Assembly (NCBI GenBank): GCA_019828595.1
Contig: JAHQRK010000027.1
Coordinates: 948,460 to 1,012,459, forward strand
Length of the DNA: 64,000 bases
Origin: Aphanomyces cochlioides
Taxonomy: Eukaryota; Oomycota; Saprolegniomycetes; Saprolegniales; Verrucalvaceae
Reading direction: 5' to 3'
The notes under the pieces are model-generated. The model was not told where the DNA came from, made no database searches, and worked only from the letters and a program-made list of their open reading frames with translations. A program made the position numbers and the translations under genes. This document shows, piece after piece, positions 1-11,110 of this stretch (within the stretch, counting starts at the first letter, position 1; each line of letters opens with the position of its first letter).

Positions 1-1117
1 TAAATGAGATCAGTGACCAGGCGCCGTGACTAGGCGGCAGTTTTATCATGATAGTACGTCAATTGGCACAGTAAGGGACAGTTTGTCCTGAGCCGTTGTA
101 GGGCAGATATGTTTCTAGCCTTAGTTTGGAATTCACGGTGATCTAATCAAGTGCCATTCTCTCCATCTCGCGTGTTTTCGCCCGGAAGTCACAACCTTGA
201 TAGCCTAATTGAGAGTAAGAATGGAGTACAATAAGAGACGTGCCTAATGGCGGCTCATCTTGAGGATGACTACGATATACACATCAAAATGCGATGCTAA
301 TCCAAGGTGCTTACGATAATTTAACTATGGACATCGCCGATTTTATGTTTCACCACCAATGTAGATATCTTTGAGAGTTCTGCACGAATATCAACAGCAA
401 GATTAGACTATGGGAGGTTGATCTTTGCCAAAATGGAAGTTGAAATATAAATGCCCACCACGATATTGTGATTTTCTCACCCTAACCTGTGACCTCATCA
501 ATTACACGCGGAAAATGTGTGACCCGGACATGACCTGAGTGTGACCTACACGTGACCTCGCCAAAAAAACTCTCTTGACCAGACATATGACCTGACCACA
601 AATTGACCTGTAATGGATTCTTCCCGCCAATTTAAGGACGTGGCATACGTCAACCAGTGTGGAACATGCGCTGATGTAATCGATGCGATCCGGTATGGTT
701 GCCAGGCGAGTGCGAAGACCGACCGCAAAGCCGCGAAGACCAAGCCGAAACTCTAAGTCGGCAAATCCTTGTTGATTCAAACTAATGCATTCTTTAATCA
801 CCAGTTTGGTTTGTCTTACCTCAGCGTTGTCGGAGATGTCGTGCTGGAAGGAGACATGGCGTGATGCCAGACGCACGGACGAGTGAAACTTGCATTAACT
901 TGAAAATGTTTTCGTTGGGTGTTCTTGTTGGTGCATTTGCACCATAAAAATCTTCCCTACGACCATCGTTTTGCCTCAGTGAAGCCTCGTACCCATCAAG
1001 GGAATATGTATGCGTTCTCTGTGTGAAATGTAATCAAGGAAGCTCATATTTAACGCGTTTGTGAAGATAACGTGGCTAACGATACAAACATATCGAGTCG
1101 ATGGATATTGGCTTGAG
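1..1117. other. No gene recognised; short TGACC-rich repeat patch
   Basis: No open frame here looks like a known protein; the longest minus-strand frame (502-876) has no recognisable domain. Around 518-615 there is a cluster of TGACC/TGACCTG words. The part at about 520-538 closely matches the right terminal repeat of the MITE at 4406-4800, so this may be the relic of one end of a related element. Nothing else is supported. Confidence 0.5.
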
Positions 1118-1727
1118 CTACAACCAAATCGGCTCTTGCATCTCGCATTGAACATTCTTCTCCAACTTTTGCTGGAAGGCCCATAGATGTCTTGAGAAGA
1201 GATGGCTCGCATCTTCGTCAATGTTGTCCAACTGCATCGCCTTGTGCCTGCTGGATTTGCACGCCCTCAGGTGTGCAATCAGCATCGCACGATGCTTCAC
1301 GATTCGCACTAGAGAACGTGTTGGTGAAAGTCGGCGGATATCAATCCTACGACGTTCAGTCATTACAAGTTGGAGCTTGCACTTACGAACCATCGCATTT
1401 CGTGGAACTCAGCGTCTTCGTGGCCTTCAAAAGCTTCGTCGTCGTTGAGGTAGCGAATGACGACGATGAAGCGATCGGCTTCGTGAAAATGGCCTTGGAT
1501 TTCTTGCCACGGGTACTTCACTCCAGGAACGCTGCGGGCTAGCAAAGTGTTGCCATCTCGTTCAATTTCCATCTAAGTATTCGTCTGCCCTTGGTGCAAA
1601 GTGCTCAGGTGAGTACCTTGGTTTGTCCGCAGAGAATGTTTTGACAGCGGCCATCAACAAACATTTGCTTGATATCTTCAAAGGAATGCGGCCAAATGGC
1701 TTGACAACTCTCGAACGAATTGATCCA
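1118..1727 (-). pseudogene. C-terminal remnant of a START-like family gene (copy A)
   Basis: Read on the minus strand, three exons can be joined: about 1727-1617, 1572-1391 and 1346-1118, with GT-AG introns 1616-1573 and 1390-1347. The middle exon is 182 nt, the same length as exon 3 of the complete paralogue at 8.5-10 kb. The second intron splits a Trp codon as TG|G, as it does in copies B, D and E. Encoded motifs match the family: GNTLLARS before the variable core, then IDIRRLSP after the splice. Upstream of about 1727 the frame hits a stop, and the bZIP-like N-terminus and most of the second exon are missing. I read it as a 5'-truncated or degraded copy. Unrecognised upstream exons remain possible. 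Confidence 0.55.
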
Positions 1728-2340
1728 AGGGTCTGCTAGCTCAGCCGTGGAATGCTTGAATTTTCACGGAGGGGCGTATTTAGATCTAGAACAGCATAGA
1801 AACGACGTTTTTGAAGAAGATTGAGCCTGGCAAAGTCACAATTACGAGGTTTGTCAAAGAGGCAATCGAGATGAAGAGTAGCTCCCTGCACAATGCGCGA
1901 TCATCAGATGACGAAGAGTGTTGGGCGATTGGTCAAAGCAGCCATCACTCGTCAAGTGACTTCATGAAGTCGATGGACACTTGCTGCGATTGTCATGGTT
2001 GCTCCAAACGACAGGAATTCCCCGCTGGACAGTCGGCCAATGAACTGCCAATTGTATGACAAACGCACAACATTTCTACGACAACCACTGAGATTGCCTT
2101 CTCGACAAACTATGAAGCCAACTCTCTTGTCAGACAGATTCCACCGCGTCTCTGGACAACGAGAAGGCCATTTGGAAAAAATGGCAGATGGATCAGAGCA
2201 CCAGACAGAGAGACAGCCAAGATCAAAACACATCATAAGCGCTGGAGTCGTCTATATCCGAACAGGTGAACAATGATGAAACCTAATCTATTAATAGATG
2301 GCAATTGTGCGTGCACTGAGAAGAAGAATGATCCAACTCA
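1728..2340. other. Unassigned stretch
   Basis: A plus-strand frame at 1811-2059 and a minus-strand frame at 2236-1952 are open, but neither has a recognisable domain or a paralogue in the window. I assign no gene. The segment separates remnant A from the C-rich block before copy B. Confidence 0.4.
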
Positions 2341-2445
2341 TGCCCCAAACCCCCAAACCCCCAAACACATAAACCCTACACCCCTCGGAAACCCCTTGAC
2401 CCCTTTCTTCACTTGACCCCTCAACCCCTTCAACCCCTGGATCGG
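2341..2445. promoter_or_regulatory. C-rich telobox-like block upstream of START-like copy B
   Basis: Repeated CCCCCAAA and ACCCCTTGACCCC-type words run directly up to the ATG of the gene at 2457. Similar AACCCCTTCAACCCC words occur at the 5' ends of the genes at 52384 and 55610 in this window. The opposite strand could form G-quadruplexes. A promoter or nucleosome-depleted role is inferred from position only; it may equally be a microsatellite. Confidence 0.35.
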
Positions 2446-2456
2446 AATGACATTTC

Positions 2457-3577
2457 ATGTTTTTATTATTTGGTGTCAAACTCATGCGCGAGGCAGAAGT
2501 GGCGACGGAACTGGACATTGAGATGCTTGAAGAGGTCGACAAGACGCTCAAAAAGCAGGAGAAGACGAGATATTTTACCAAGATGAGCCAGATCTACCGC
2601 CGAGAGCGCAAGCAAGAGCGAGAATATCTCATCGCCAAGTCAAAGGAATTGGAAGGCGTCCTGCTTGCAATGAAACACCGCCGACTTGATTCACCGAGCG
2701 CTCTGCCGTGGAAGATCGTTGCAGACTTACTTGATGAAGAAAAGAAACATGCCACTTGTCGAAGGAAGGCTTTAAAAGCACAAGTCGACCTATACGAATG
2801 CGTCGTCCGAGAGATGGCGAAATGGGTCGTGAGAAATACACATCCTCATCCGTCATTGAACTCCAGAGTGCAAACTTGGCGCGATCACTCGCTTTTGGCA
2901 AATCCAATCTCAAGAAGGCTAGGAAAAGAGTGGATCCTCAAACAATTGCATCACAATGCGGATCGCATCTTCCAAGAATATGGATGTCCATCAAACGGCG
3001 ACAACTTCATCTCTTTCGACGTGGTTGTTCCCGAAAAAGAAGACGCAAGATATATATGGGTGGCTCAAATGGACTGTCCTTTCTCGGTGGATCACGTGGA
3101 AGCTACCTACTGTCGGAATCTCTGTTCTATCCTCAACCTCAACCTCCAATATCCATACCCCGACAATGTAAGGCATCGTTTCATGTGCATTCAAGCTCAA
3201 ATGTTTAGACTGTTGCCGAAGAGGATGGATCTATTCTTCTTCATCGAATGACGGCAGCGACTGGTGAAGTCATAGATCTTCTCACGACGAGTTTCCGCGA
3301 AGGCAATCGTTTGCTCGTCGTCGCGCAAGAAATCCTTACCGATGAAATCCTTGACGAGCGAAACAGCGTTCGCAATAAGTCATACTGGTATCACCTCTTG
3401 AAGGTCCTTGTCCAATGCATTCAATGTAGGATGGAAGTCTTCCAACTCCCGTCAGGTCAACGGAAACGTCGATCGGTTTGGATTGTCAGCCAGCAAAGGG
3501 GCTATCCACTCGCACACGAGGCTCGAACTTGGGGCTTCGAGCTCAAGGACAATGTCGAGGAGAGTTTTCGGCGTTGA
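2457..3577 (+). CDS. bZIP-like/START-like oomycete-expanded protein (copy B)
   Basis: Three exons are supported: 2457-3167, 3209-3387 and 3430-3577 (introns of 41 and 42 nt, both GT-AG, frame kept), giving about 345 aa. The N-terminus is a basic, coiled-coil stretch (RRERKQEREYLIAKSKELE) followed by the family motif LPWKIVADLLDEE. A region with LANPISRRLGKEWI follows, then a START-like C-terminal half (EEDGSILLHRM, NRLLVVAQEI). The last intron splits a Trp codon TG|G, the same position and phase as in copies A, D and E. An in-frame Met at 2484 is an alternative start that would drop an atypical hydrophobic extension. This family is very large in Saprolegniales; its biochemical role is not known to me. 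The bZIP-like part suggests dimerisation, which is inference. Confidence 0.75.
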
Positions 3578-4405
3578 ATTAAGGCAGCGTGGGCCCGCCT
3601 GTGGCCGAACTATCACTCGATTGTTGCCAAGCCGTAGTCTCAGGCGATTTCGTCCAAGTCCCTCCACTTAATTTAGAACTGTCGTCGAGCCCATATCCCT
3701 ACCGCTCTCCACTTGAAAGATGCCGCTCCTGGCGACGATTCCTCTAGGGCTGGTAGTGTTTCGCAGAGGGAGATGACAACTTGACAACACAAAAGAATGT
3801 CGATTATGTCAAGAAATGGGTAACAATGTCGTTGATTGATGAGTCCGCCGAGTCGTTGTCATCAAACGAAAGCTGTAATGTACTGTTAAGTTAAGAATGA
3901 GGTTGGTGACGACGGTGACGAAAGCTCCGAGTCATAAGCATTGTCCACGAAAAGAGCACGGAATTCTCATCACACGGTCGACGTCGATTTCTCGGATGTG
4001 GTCGCTGCGGTGTTGTTTGTCTTCTTCGACGCGAACTTTGTGTGGCATTTTCATCGTGCAATTTCACGTGTCGTGGGTGGAGCATTCAAACTCGTGGCAT
4101 TCTAGTCCCCACACAAGCCATGGCTGCTGCAGCTCGTCGAGAAGCTATCGTTGGCACCGTCGTCACCGGGATATCCCGGTTGTTGGAGCTTGAGGGTCTT
4201 GGGTAAACTTTGAAATTGAGATAGAAAAGGGTGGAAGAATGAGGAACGAGACAAATGGTAGAATCTCTCAAATGTTTCTGCTGTGCTTTCTTTCTCGTGC
4301 TGTCGCTGAGTGTGACATATTACAGACGTCGTCGTCATCCATGGCAACACTCGTCAATTGGTGCCTTTCTGCTAAGTATGGTGCGAAAGATGGGAAGAAT
4401 CCTTT
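3578..4405. repeat. Paralogous block, copy 1 (about 3900-4390)
   Basis: No convincing gene. About 3900-4390 is a diverged direct duplicate of about 6095-6500: shared anchors include the hydrophobic plus-strand peptides starting MAAAARREAIVG (4120s) and MVPRGAAIVAVV (6306), and the word GTGCGAAAGATG near both ends. Either strand could once have been coding, and I cannot tell which. In copy 1 the block is interrupted by the MITE at 4406-4800, after which the CGAAAGATGAG-like and AAGATGATCGGTA-like sequence resumes. Confidence 0.5.
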
Positions 4406-4800
4406 ACAGGTCAGGTCCGGGTCAGGTCACGGGTGCAGCTCACAGGTTTTTTACTGGTTTTTCTCATGGTTTTATTCGACTTTCTGATCAGATTTTAGGT
4501 TTTTCTCATTCAAACTGCAATGGCAAAGCCTTAAACTGCGCTCACCGCAGCGAAGCGGAGGTCGAGTGAAAAAATTTCTGCAGGCGGATGACTCGGAGGA
4601 GGGAGCCCCCAACGTGCACCAAAAAGGGGTTTCTTTATATTTTCTCTCATCGGGTAAGGCGGCAGGTAGGCCGTGCCGCCACCCTGATGAGGCCTGCTAG
4701 AGAATGACAAAGTTTGGCGCTTTAACTCTTCCTGTTGATGGAGTTATGTTCAATTTTGTAGTGTGACGCAAAAGTGTGACCTGACCCGGATATGACCTGT
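4406..4800. mobile_element. 395-bp MITE with 25-bp terminal inverted repeats
   Basis: The ends 4406-4430 and 4776-4800 are inverted repeats differing at only about two positions (core TCCGGGTCAGGTCAC; outer ACAGGTCA). There is no coding capacity. The interior has a GGCGGCA...GCCGCC stem near 4657-4675. It interrupts the paralogous block whose other copy, near 6480-6530, is uninterrupted and serves as an approximate empty site. No clear target-site duplication is visible, so the superfamily is unassigned. Confidence 0.7.
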
Positions 4801-5100
4801 TTCGGACACTACCCGAAAGATGAGATGTTGGAGAACATTGCAAGATGATCGGTAGCGAATGTATGATTCGTTGGTTCGATAAATCGTGCTGATTTCTCTG
4901 CCGCTTGACACGTTCGCACTCAAATTTTGGTCAAAACAATCTCGGGATGGAGCTGCTTCGTCCGTAGCGCTGTAGAGAGGGGTCTAACACTTAATACGAA
5001 TGCATTACGCCTTATTGCGATAAAAAGGAAGTCGTTAAGTCAAGCTACAATTCTCGCTTCTTGTCGGGCAAGGTCATGCGGAAGGATTATCATTTGCTCG

Positions 5101-5452
5101 GATGCCTGTCTAGTGGACGTGACAAGTGGAAACTCCCAAGGACGATGAGATCTCGGGAGATTAAGTCTTTGTGAAATGTACAAATCAATTTGAAGTTAAT
5201 TCGCTAGACAAAAGCTGTGAGAGATAAGCTCTGCATCCCTGAGGTCTCAATCTTATAGTCAAGAAAAAAAGTCGTGCGAGCAGCTATATCCCCGGCGAAC
5301 GCGGCGGCATCGACCACAACGGCCTCTTGCTCACTAGCAGTGGTCAGGGTTATCGAACTCCCCCAAATGCTACGACGTAGTTCATTACAGCACTCTTTGA
5401 CTGGAAAACAGTGTCCGACATCGACTGCGATCATGTCTTGACAGGTTTCCAT
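5101..5452 (-). pseudogene. START-like family remnant (copy C)
   Basis: The minus-strand frame 5452-5204 encodes a START-like C-terminal segment (CCNELRRSIWGSSITL, then VVDAAAFAGDIAA and FLDYKIETSGMQSLSL). Its end and the following 3' sequence (5101-5243) align at DNA level with 8676-8812, the last intron and exon of copy D, including the word TTTGTACATTTCAC. At the position where copy D has a GT donor this copy has GA, and the downstream frame runs into a stop. I find no matching N-terminal exons upstream. A decayed copy is the simplest reading. Confidence 0.5.
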
Positions 5453-6601
5453 TGCGACTTGCCGTAAGCTTCGCTGCCTAGACGTCTACACTTGACCACA
5501 TTACTTTATGGCTTCTAACTGTCCTACTGCCGCTGGAGACACATACTGGCCTGGGACCACTGGTTGGAGGATGTTGTCTTTTAGCTTTGAGAGCATGAAT
5601 AGTCTGCGAATAGGACCTTTGGGTGTTGGCTGTAGTAATACCCTCGAGGGATTCAGAAACGTCCAAAGTTTGAACGTGTGCTCTTTCATGCGTGCTCTTT
5701 CACTCCTCACTTGAGACGCATGCTTCAATCTGCAGTTGTCACACAGATGTCTTCTCATGAATCTATCGTTGACGTTGTACTGCGCCTCTCTATGCTTTTA
5801 CTCTCACTGCGATCAGCTCGATTGTTTCATGGACACAACCATCAATCCCTACAAAGAAAGCTACGGCATCGGTATTCTTCATTACTCTGTCATCGGCGAA
5901 CTCCTTGCTACGGGAGAGCCTCATGGAATTATCTCTCACCTCTCAGCCATCAACTCTAGTGTTGTTAGCTGGAGTTCCAACCGGGGTAGCAGCAGGTGTT
6001 GCCTTGTGAGTCGAAGCAGGAGTGGCTTTGGGCGTCGTGGCTGTCATCAAATGAAAGCGCAAGTTATTCATAATAAAAGAATTAGTAGAGTGAAGACGGT
6101 GACGATAGGCGGAGACGAAAGTCTTGTGGACGAATGGCCCACAGAAGAGCACACAAAATTGTCATAACCCGGTCGACATTTGTGTCTTGAACTTGGTCGT
6201 TGCAGTTATGGCGGTCTCGTCAGACGTACTGTAGTGCGGCATCGTCATCGTGCAATCTTTCGACAGCTTGATTGGCATCTTATGGATCTTGTTCTAGTCG
6301 CAATCATGGTTCCTCGGGGTGCTGCCATCGTCGCCGTTGTCACCGCCGTTATTGGAACTGAGGTTGGTGGAGCTTGGGTGTCGTGACTGAGCTACAGATA
6401 GGTACAAGAGCGAGTGAGTACGAGCAAAATTTCCATGCAACATGTGGTCGTCGCACGTGGTGGATCTCCCCCTGATATGTCGTGCGAAAGATGAGAAGAC
6501 TGACGACAACTTTACAAGATGGTCGGTAACCAAGAGACCACCTTTCGAGGTCTACACATCTCTTCATCCTGGCTGCTCATCACTCCAGACTTGCGGTTGG
6601 G
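5453..6601. other. Unassigned region with paralogous block copy 2
   Basis: Open frames exist on both strands (for example minus 5758-5501, plus 5736-6167) but none is recognisable. The frame near 5943-6152 minus has Thr-Pro repeats. About 6095-6530 is the second copy of the duplicated block described at 3578-4405, without the MITE. No gene is called. Confidence 0.4.
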
Positions 6602-7282
6602 ATGGCTTGGATGAAAATCCCCATCGAGTTTGTCTTGAGTCCGATCGAATTTGTCTTCAACGATGTCCGCAATACTCTGTGTCGCATCGCTGTCGGTTTT
6701 GGCATCAAGGGGTTCGTTCACTCGTGGCTCCCAACGGCTCTAGTTTCACCCTTTGAAACTTTTGTCGTCGTAGTGATCTGGTATGTCTTCGCCGTGGATG
6801 AAATCATCAATCCTCATGCACGGAAGACGGACGCTCTATGCGTGCTCAACTTGCCATGGCTGGTTGTGCTGTTAGTCATATTGTTGCAAGTTTCACGGCG
6901 AGTGGAGTGTCAGCAGCAGCAGCAGCGGCAACCGTCTGCACGCATTAACTGGCGGCGACGGAAGGCGAAGAAAGCGGGGGGATTCATCCAGCGTGCCTTG
7001 GAGTGGTGCAAAGTGGAAATGCACAGACTGAATGATGCAATCACGGCTTGTACCGACATGACCAAGTTTGTCAATGCGAATCGTGGTCAATGTGAGGCCA
7101 TTTGGAGAGATTTATCCCAGTGCAACTACGATGCGGTTCTTAAGAAGACATGGAACCTCATCGTGAAGCTCTTTGGTATCGACACCATTCATCGCATTTC
7201 TGACCGAGAGTCGCATTTCAACAAGTGCGGGACGTGCGCAGACGCTGCCGATGACATTGTCTATGAGTGTCGCGCGAAGTAG
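6602..7282 (+). CDS. Chimeric ORF: MATE-like membrane fragment joined to Cys-rich secreted-family domain
   Basis: One 226-aa frame. Residues about 22-70 (NTLCRIAVG, WLPTALV, VIWYVFAV) match the MATE-type sequence about 1.2 kb downstream (NTLCSMAVG, WLQTALV, ALWYVFAV near 7860-7990). From residue about 82 it matches the two secreted proteins at 21.3 and 22.9 kb: a hydrophobic stretch (LPWLVVLLVILLQ) ending VEC, then ACTDMTKFV, RGQC, and a C-terminal HFNKCGTCADAADDIV followed by ECRAK. If translated from 6602, the secreted family's signal-peptide core becomes an internal membrane segment. Alternatively the real start is internal, but no Met lies immediately before the hydrophobic core in this frame. 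The fusion may be a non-functional duplication product. The family's function is unknown. Confidence 0.55.
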   Translation: MAWMKIPIEFVLSPIEFVFNDVRNTLCRIAVGFGIKGFVHSWLPTALVSPFETFVVVVIWYVFAVDEIINPHARKTDALCVLNLPWLVVLLVILLQVSRRVECQQQQQRQPSARINWRRRKAKKAGGFIQRALEWCKVEMHRLNDAITACTDMTKFVNANRGQCEAIWRDLSQCNYDAVLKKTWNLIVKLFGIDTIHRISDRESHFNKCGTCADAADDIVYECRAK

Positions 7283-7700
7283 AAGGCCGAACGCAACGCT
7301 GCAAAGGGAAAGAAGTACATTGACGACAAATTCGTCTGGTTGACTCTTCCATTTTCCTTCAGTCATGCTTGCATAATGGTAGTAGTTGCATGTGTTTAAG
7401 TGGATATTCCTCCTACAATATGTGAATTCCGCGAGCAATTTCATTTCCGTGGTCAGGGCGTGGTCTTGTGTGATTGCATGGCTTCATACTCTTGGATGCT
7501 TCGAAATAGTTGTGACCATGAATTCGCCATGCGATGGTGCTACCGGTAGTCAACACCTTCCACATGTTGCCTTCCACATGTCGAGAGCAGCGAAATGTCA
7601 TTGTCCTCGCGTCCACAAGTCAGTGGCACGAGTTGCACTCATGAGTGCCATTCCGATTTAATTTACGGAGAGGGGCCGCCATTGTTAAAGGCATGCCGCC

Positions 7701-8541
7701 TTGAATTTGACTCGTTCCGTTGGGGCCACCGCACTGCCGCTCTCATTCCACATGCTTGTCTCTCAAGTCAACACTCATACAGCCTTCTTGGGCCATCTTG
7801 GCACATCCGAACTCGCGGGGGTGGACGAGTTTATATTTTTCGCTGTCTTGGCTCTCAATACCTTGTGCAGCATGGCCGTTGGTGTCGTCGACAAATCTCT
7901 TGTTGGGCTATGGCTCCAAACTGCATTGGTCTTTGTGGTCATTGGTGTTGCGATGGTCGCTCTCTGGTATGTGTTTGCAGTGGGTGCGATCCTCAACCTC
8001 TCCTTCTCTGAAGACGATCCGGTGGTATTTGGCTCATTGTTTGCTCGCATCATGGCTCTGGCGTTGCTTCCTCAACTGCTCTTCTGTGCGCTGTCTGCTT
8101 ACTTAGCATCCTTTGACGTCAAGGAGACACAAGTTCCATCTGCACAAACCTTTCTGGCCTCCGTGGTCCAAACACTGTGTACGCCTTCTCAAGTGACGCC
8201 TCCACTGCAACCCAACTCCTGATTGCTCGCTTCTTGGGGATGGGTGAACCTGAGATAGCTCATCGTGTGGCGCTGTTCGGTGCTGTGTTCTGGTGTCTGC
8301 TACGATGGCAACAATCACTTACCTCACGTCTGCAGCGAGAGTATGGAGTGAGGACATGGTCGTGTTGGACTTGAGCAGGTCAGTCTATGGCATCCTTGCA
8401 GTCCACGTGGTGGTGAATTGCTTGCAGGATCACTGCGAAGAATGTCTGTACGCGACGAACCACGGCGCGCTCGTGTTTGTTGCCAACAATACTTGCCACT
8501 CTCGTATGTTTTCACGATGCAAGTGGAGTGGGGTCTCCTGA
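7701..8541 (+). pseudogene. Internally deleted MATE-family (MOP flippase) transporter
   Basis: The first frame (7701-8222) carries the N-terminal part of a MATE-like transporter: ELAGVDEFIFFAVLALN, VGVVDKSLVGLWLQTALV, LLPQLLFCALSAYLASF. At about 8170 it jumps to sequence from near the C-terminus, in another frame: ATQLLIARFLGMGEPEIAHR (8200s), then NCLQDHCEECLYATNHG (8410-8470) after a further frame change. A MATE protein normally has 12 membrane segments in 450 or more residues, so roughly the middle third is missing. A promoterless internal deletion explains this better than introns. Family assignment rests on remembered sequence patterns. Confidence 0.6.
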
Positions 8542-9992
8542 CTCGCTGATCTTGTGGGTGAGCTGGTAAGACTTGGCATCTTGATCTGCTGGGGCTGGCT
8601 TCGTCTTGACTAGGCTATGGAATCTGCGAATGCACAAGACTTTTGATGCAAGCCACGCATCGATCATCATCCTTGGATGAATCTGCAGCTGTGGAAACTC
8701 CCAACGACGACATGATCTCTGTAGTTGCTTAGCTGCAGTAAGTCTTGGTGAAATGTACAAACCCATCTTAAGTGAATTAGCTAGACAAAGAGCGTTGAGA
8801 GGTAAGCACCAGCTCGCCGAGTCATGAGGAATGCATACTGGCATTCTTTGTGCGCATCAGGACATGCTGAAATATCAACACCGTAATCTTTCGCGTCTAC
8901 TTCCAGCGGTAGACACTCATTATTCCCTGTGAAGCCCCTCGAGTGGAACGACACCTGCCGGACTTTGGTTCGGCCATCACTCAGTCGATGGATATCAATC
9001 CTAATCAAAAGACTCAGCGAAGAATGACTATGGAGGTACCAAAGAGATCGACTCCGCCTTCGTCCCTTGATATCCAAGAAGGATTCGTCGTGTTCAATAC
9101 CCTGGATAACAATAATGCATTGGTTTGGGTTGGGGCGGAATTCGCCGCATATGACATTGACGAACTCGTTGATCGTTGTGAATACATACTGCTGGATTGA
9201 GCCCTCTCGGGATTCCATTAGCTAGAACGAGCCATGAATTAAACACAAGCATGATCTTTGGAGTGCTACCTTGGGCTTGAAAGGGTCATACCCTGGAATA
9301 TAACATCGCAGGTCCAACAAAGTGTCGTGGAAGTGGGCAATTGTGTCTTCAAACGACAGCGGCGAATAGCAAAGACGTCGATAGACGGAAAAATGCCCCT
9401 CCTCTCCAAACGAGAAGTTCAAATCCCACTCAAAGTCGTTAGCAGCCTCAATGTGTCGAAATCCCTGGCTCTGAAAGATGAGATCTGTGTTGAAATACAT
9501 TTGCTCAAGGATCCACTTCTTTCCCAATTGCCGAGACGCAGAGTTAGCTAATAACGTGCAATTGCGCCATGTTGCAACCCGTGGGTTGGGAGGATTCTAT
9601 GTGAGCAAAGGTGAGCATTCCAGCAAAGTTGAGTTGAAACTTACCGTCACGCGCATGTTGGAAGCTACCCACTCTTGCATTTCTTTGATAAGAACATCAT
9701 ATCTCGCCATCATGCCCCCAAGAGATTTCCTCTTTACATCAGCGAGGCGCCTATCTTCTTCTAGAGCTTCCGCCACGTCTTTCCACGACAGAATTGATGG
9801 TTTCTCCGACTTGACAGACCGTGCACGTAGAGTCGCCACCACCTTCTCGAGCTCCTGGACGCGATTTGTAAGATAGCTTCGCTCTTCTTTCGCCTCTTTC
9901 CGGTATAACATGCGAATATTCCTCAAATATAGCTTCCGTCGTTGCATCTTGGCGTCCATGCTGGCTTCATTCTCCTTGGCGGCTGTCGTCAT
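8512..9992 (-). CDS. bZIP-like/START-like oomycete-expanded protein (copy D)
   Basis: On the minus strand, exons 9992-9645, 9596-9270, 9221-9040 and 9000-8811 join in frame through GT-AG introns of 48, 48 and 39 nt. A fifth exon 8781-8512 can follow a 29-nt GT-AG intron (8810-8782), giving 438 aa. If that very short intron is not spliced, the protein ends at 8781 with 358 aa. The protein has a basic/coiled-coil N-terminus (YRKEAKEERSYLTNRVQELE), LSWKDVAEALEEDRR, then RQLGKKWILEQM and a START-like C-terminal half with IDIHRLSDGRT. Start at 9992 (MTTAAKEN) is chosen over the longer frame because the extra 26 residues come from an A/T-rich leader. Function unknown. Confidence 0.75.
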
Positions 9993-11110
9993 CGTCCTCT
10001 GATTGGGAACTGGAATCTGCTTGATGACTCGATTTTCAGCAAAATTAAAAATAAATACCCAAAAATACACCAGAAAAAGAATAAAAAAAGTGATTTTTCT
10101 TCAAGTATTCCAGCACCCAACAACGCGTCCAACTCGTACAGTATTCCCTTGCTCGTGGCGCTTGAATTATTCCATCTACCACAATTGCGATGGCACTGGT
10201 CGAGCTATACGCACGTTGGCATAGCAAGGGTTAGAGAGGACGGCGTTTTAGCTCGAATTCCGAGCTACTGGGAACGAAAAATTTCAAGGCACGGACGTTT
10301 GATATCTTGATAACGTTTCTCGACAAAGATGCCCACGTTGAACGAGTATGTCGGCTCGTCCATGCGTTCCAGTAAAAGCTGGAATTGTCGCATCCTGCAC
10401 ATATTGTCGGGTGAAGGCGGAAGAGAAAGCAAACGTAGGTGGGGATTCTCCCTTGCGGATGTACCAAGCACAACGCATCGTGTCTATTTCAATCTTTCGT
10501 CTCCTTTGTCACCACGTGCTTGCGAACCCTTCAACGACAAGCAGAACTCAGTACGCTGCCAAGTCGAATGAACAATCTATCGAGTGGTATGCCGAGACGA
10601 TGTTCCAGAGATGAAAGTGTCGCTTCTTTTTGAAACAAACGCCGGACGCAACGGCGAGTTGCATGGGTGGACACGACGAATGAACCAAGCAAATGATCTC
10701 TGCGGCTCGCATCGTGGTCGAGAGTTTGAAACGGTCTCAAATTTTCGTCGAGGTCGTCACGTTCTACTCATTCGATTGCGAGTTGGCTCAATTTCGTGGT
10801 GGAAATTGTTCGTTTGTTCGACAATCTTGAGCCAGTCAAGCTCTCCCTGAAGGCAGGCGCAACGACAGCAATCACGAGCATCATAAAACTGCTCCTTGAG
10901 GATGAATTGGTTTACGACGGCGAGATAACTGACGAAGGAGGAGATGGTGCGAGGAATCGCATTTTGCGACGACGATCTGGCGAATTCTTGCATACGAAAC
11001 GACCTCACGTATCGACACCATGCTTGTCCGTTGCAACGACTAAAAATAGCAAGAAGGTTCTGCGTCTCGTTCCAACACGTTGCCTTGCATGGCACACTTC
11101 GCGTTTCGCC
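9993..11110. other. Intergenic; unassigned minus-strand frames
   Basis: The first 120 bases are A/T-rich and would be the divergent leader of copy D. Minus-strand frames at 10471-10265 and 10740-10531, and one overlapping 10990-10757, read like fragments of a spliced or decayed protein (for example ERMDEPTYSFNVGIFVEKRY), but I do not recognise them and cannot join them. The open frame upstream of 11111 on the plus strand is not counted as part of the glucanase. Confidence 0.4.

Noticed and set aside
10796..11110. N-terminal extension of the GH17 frame
   Set aside because: It is open but lacks a signal peptide; the Met at 11111 begins a typical one, and a leader upstream of it would bury it.
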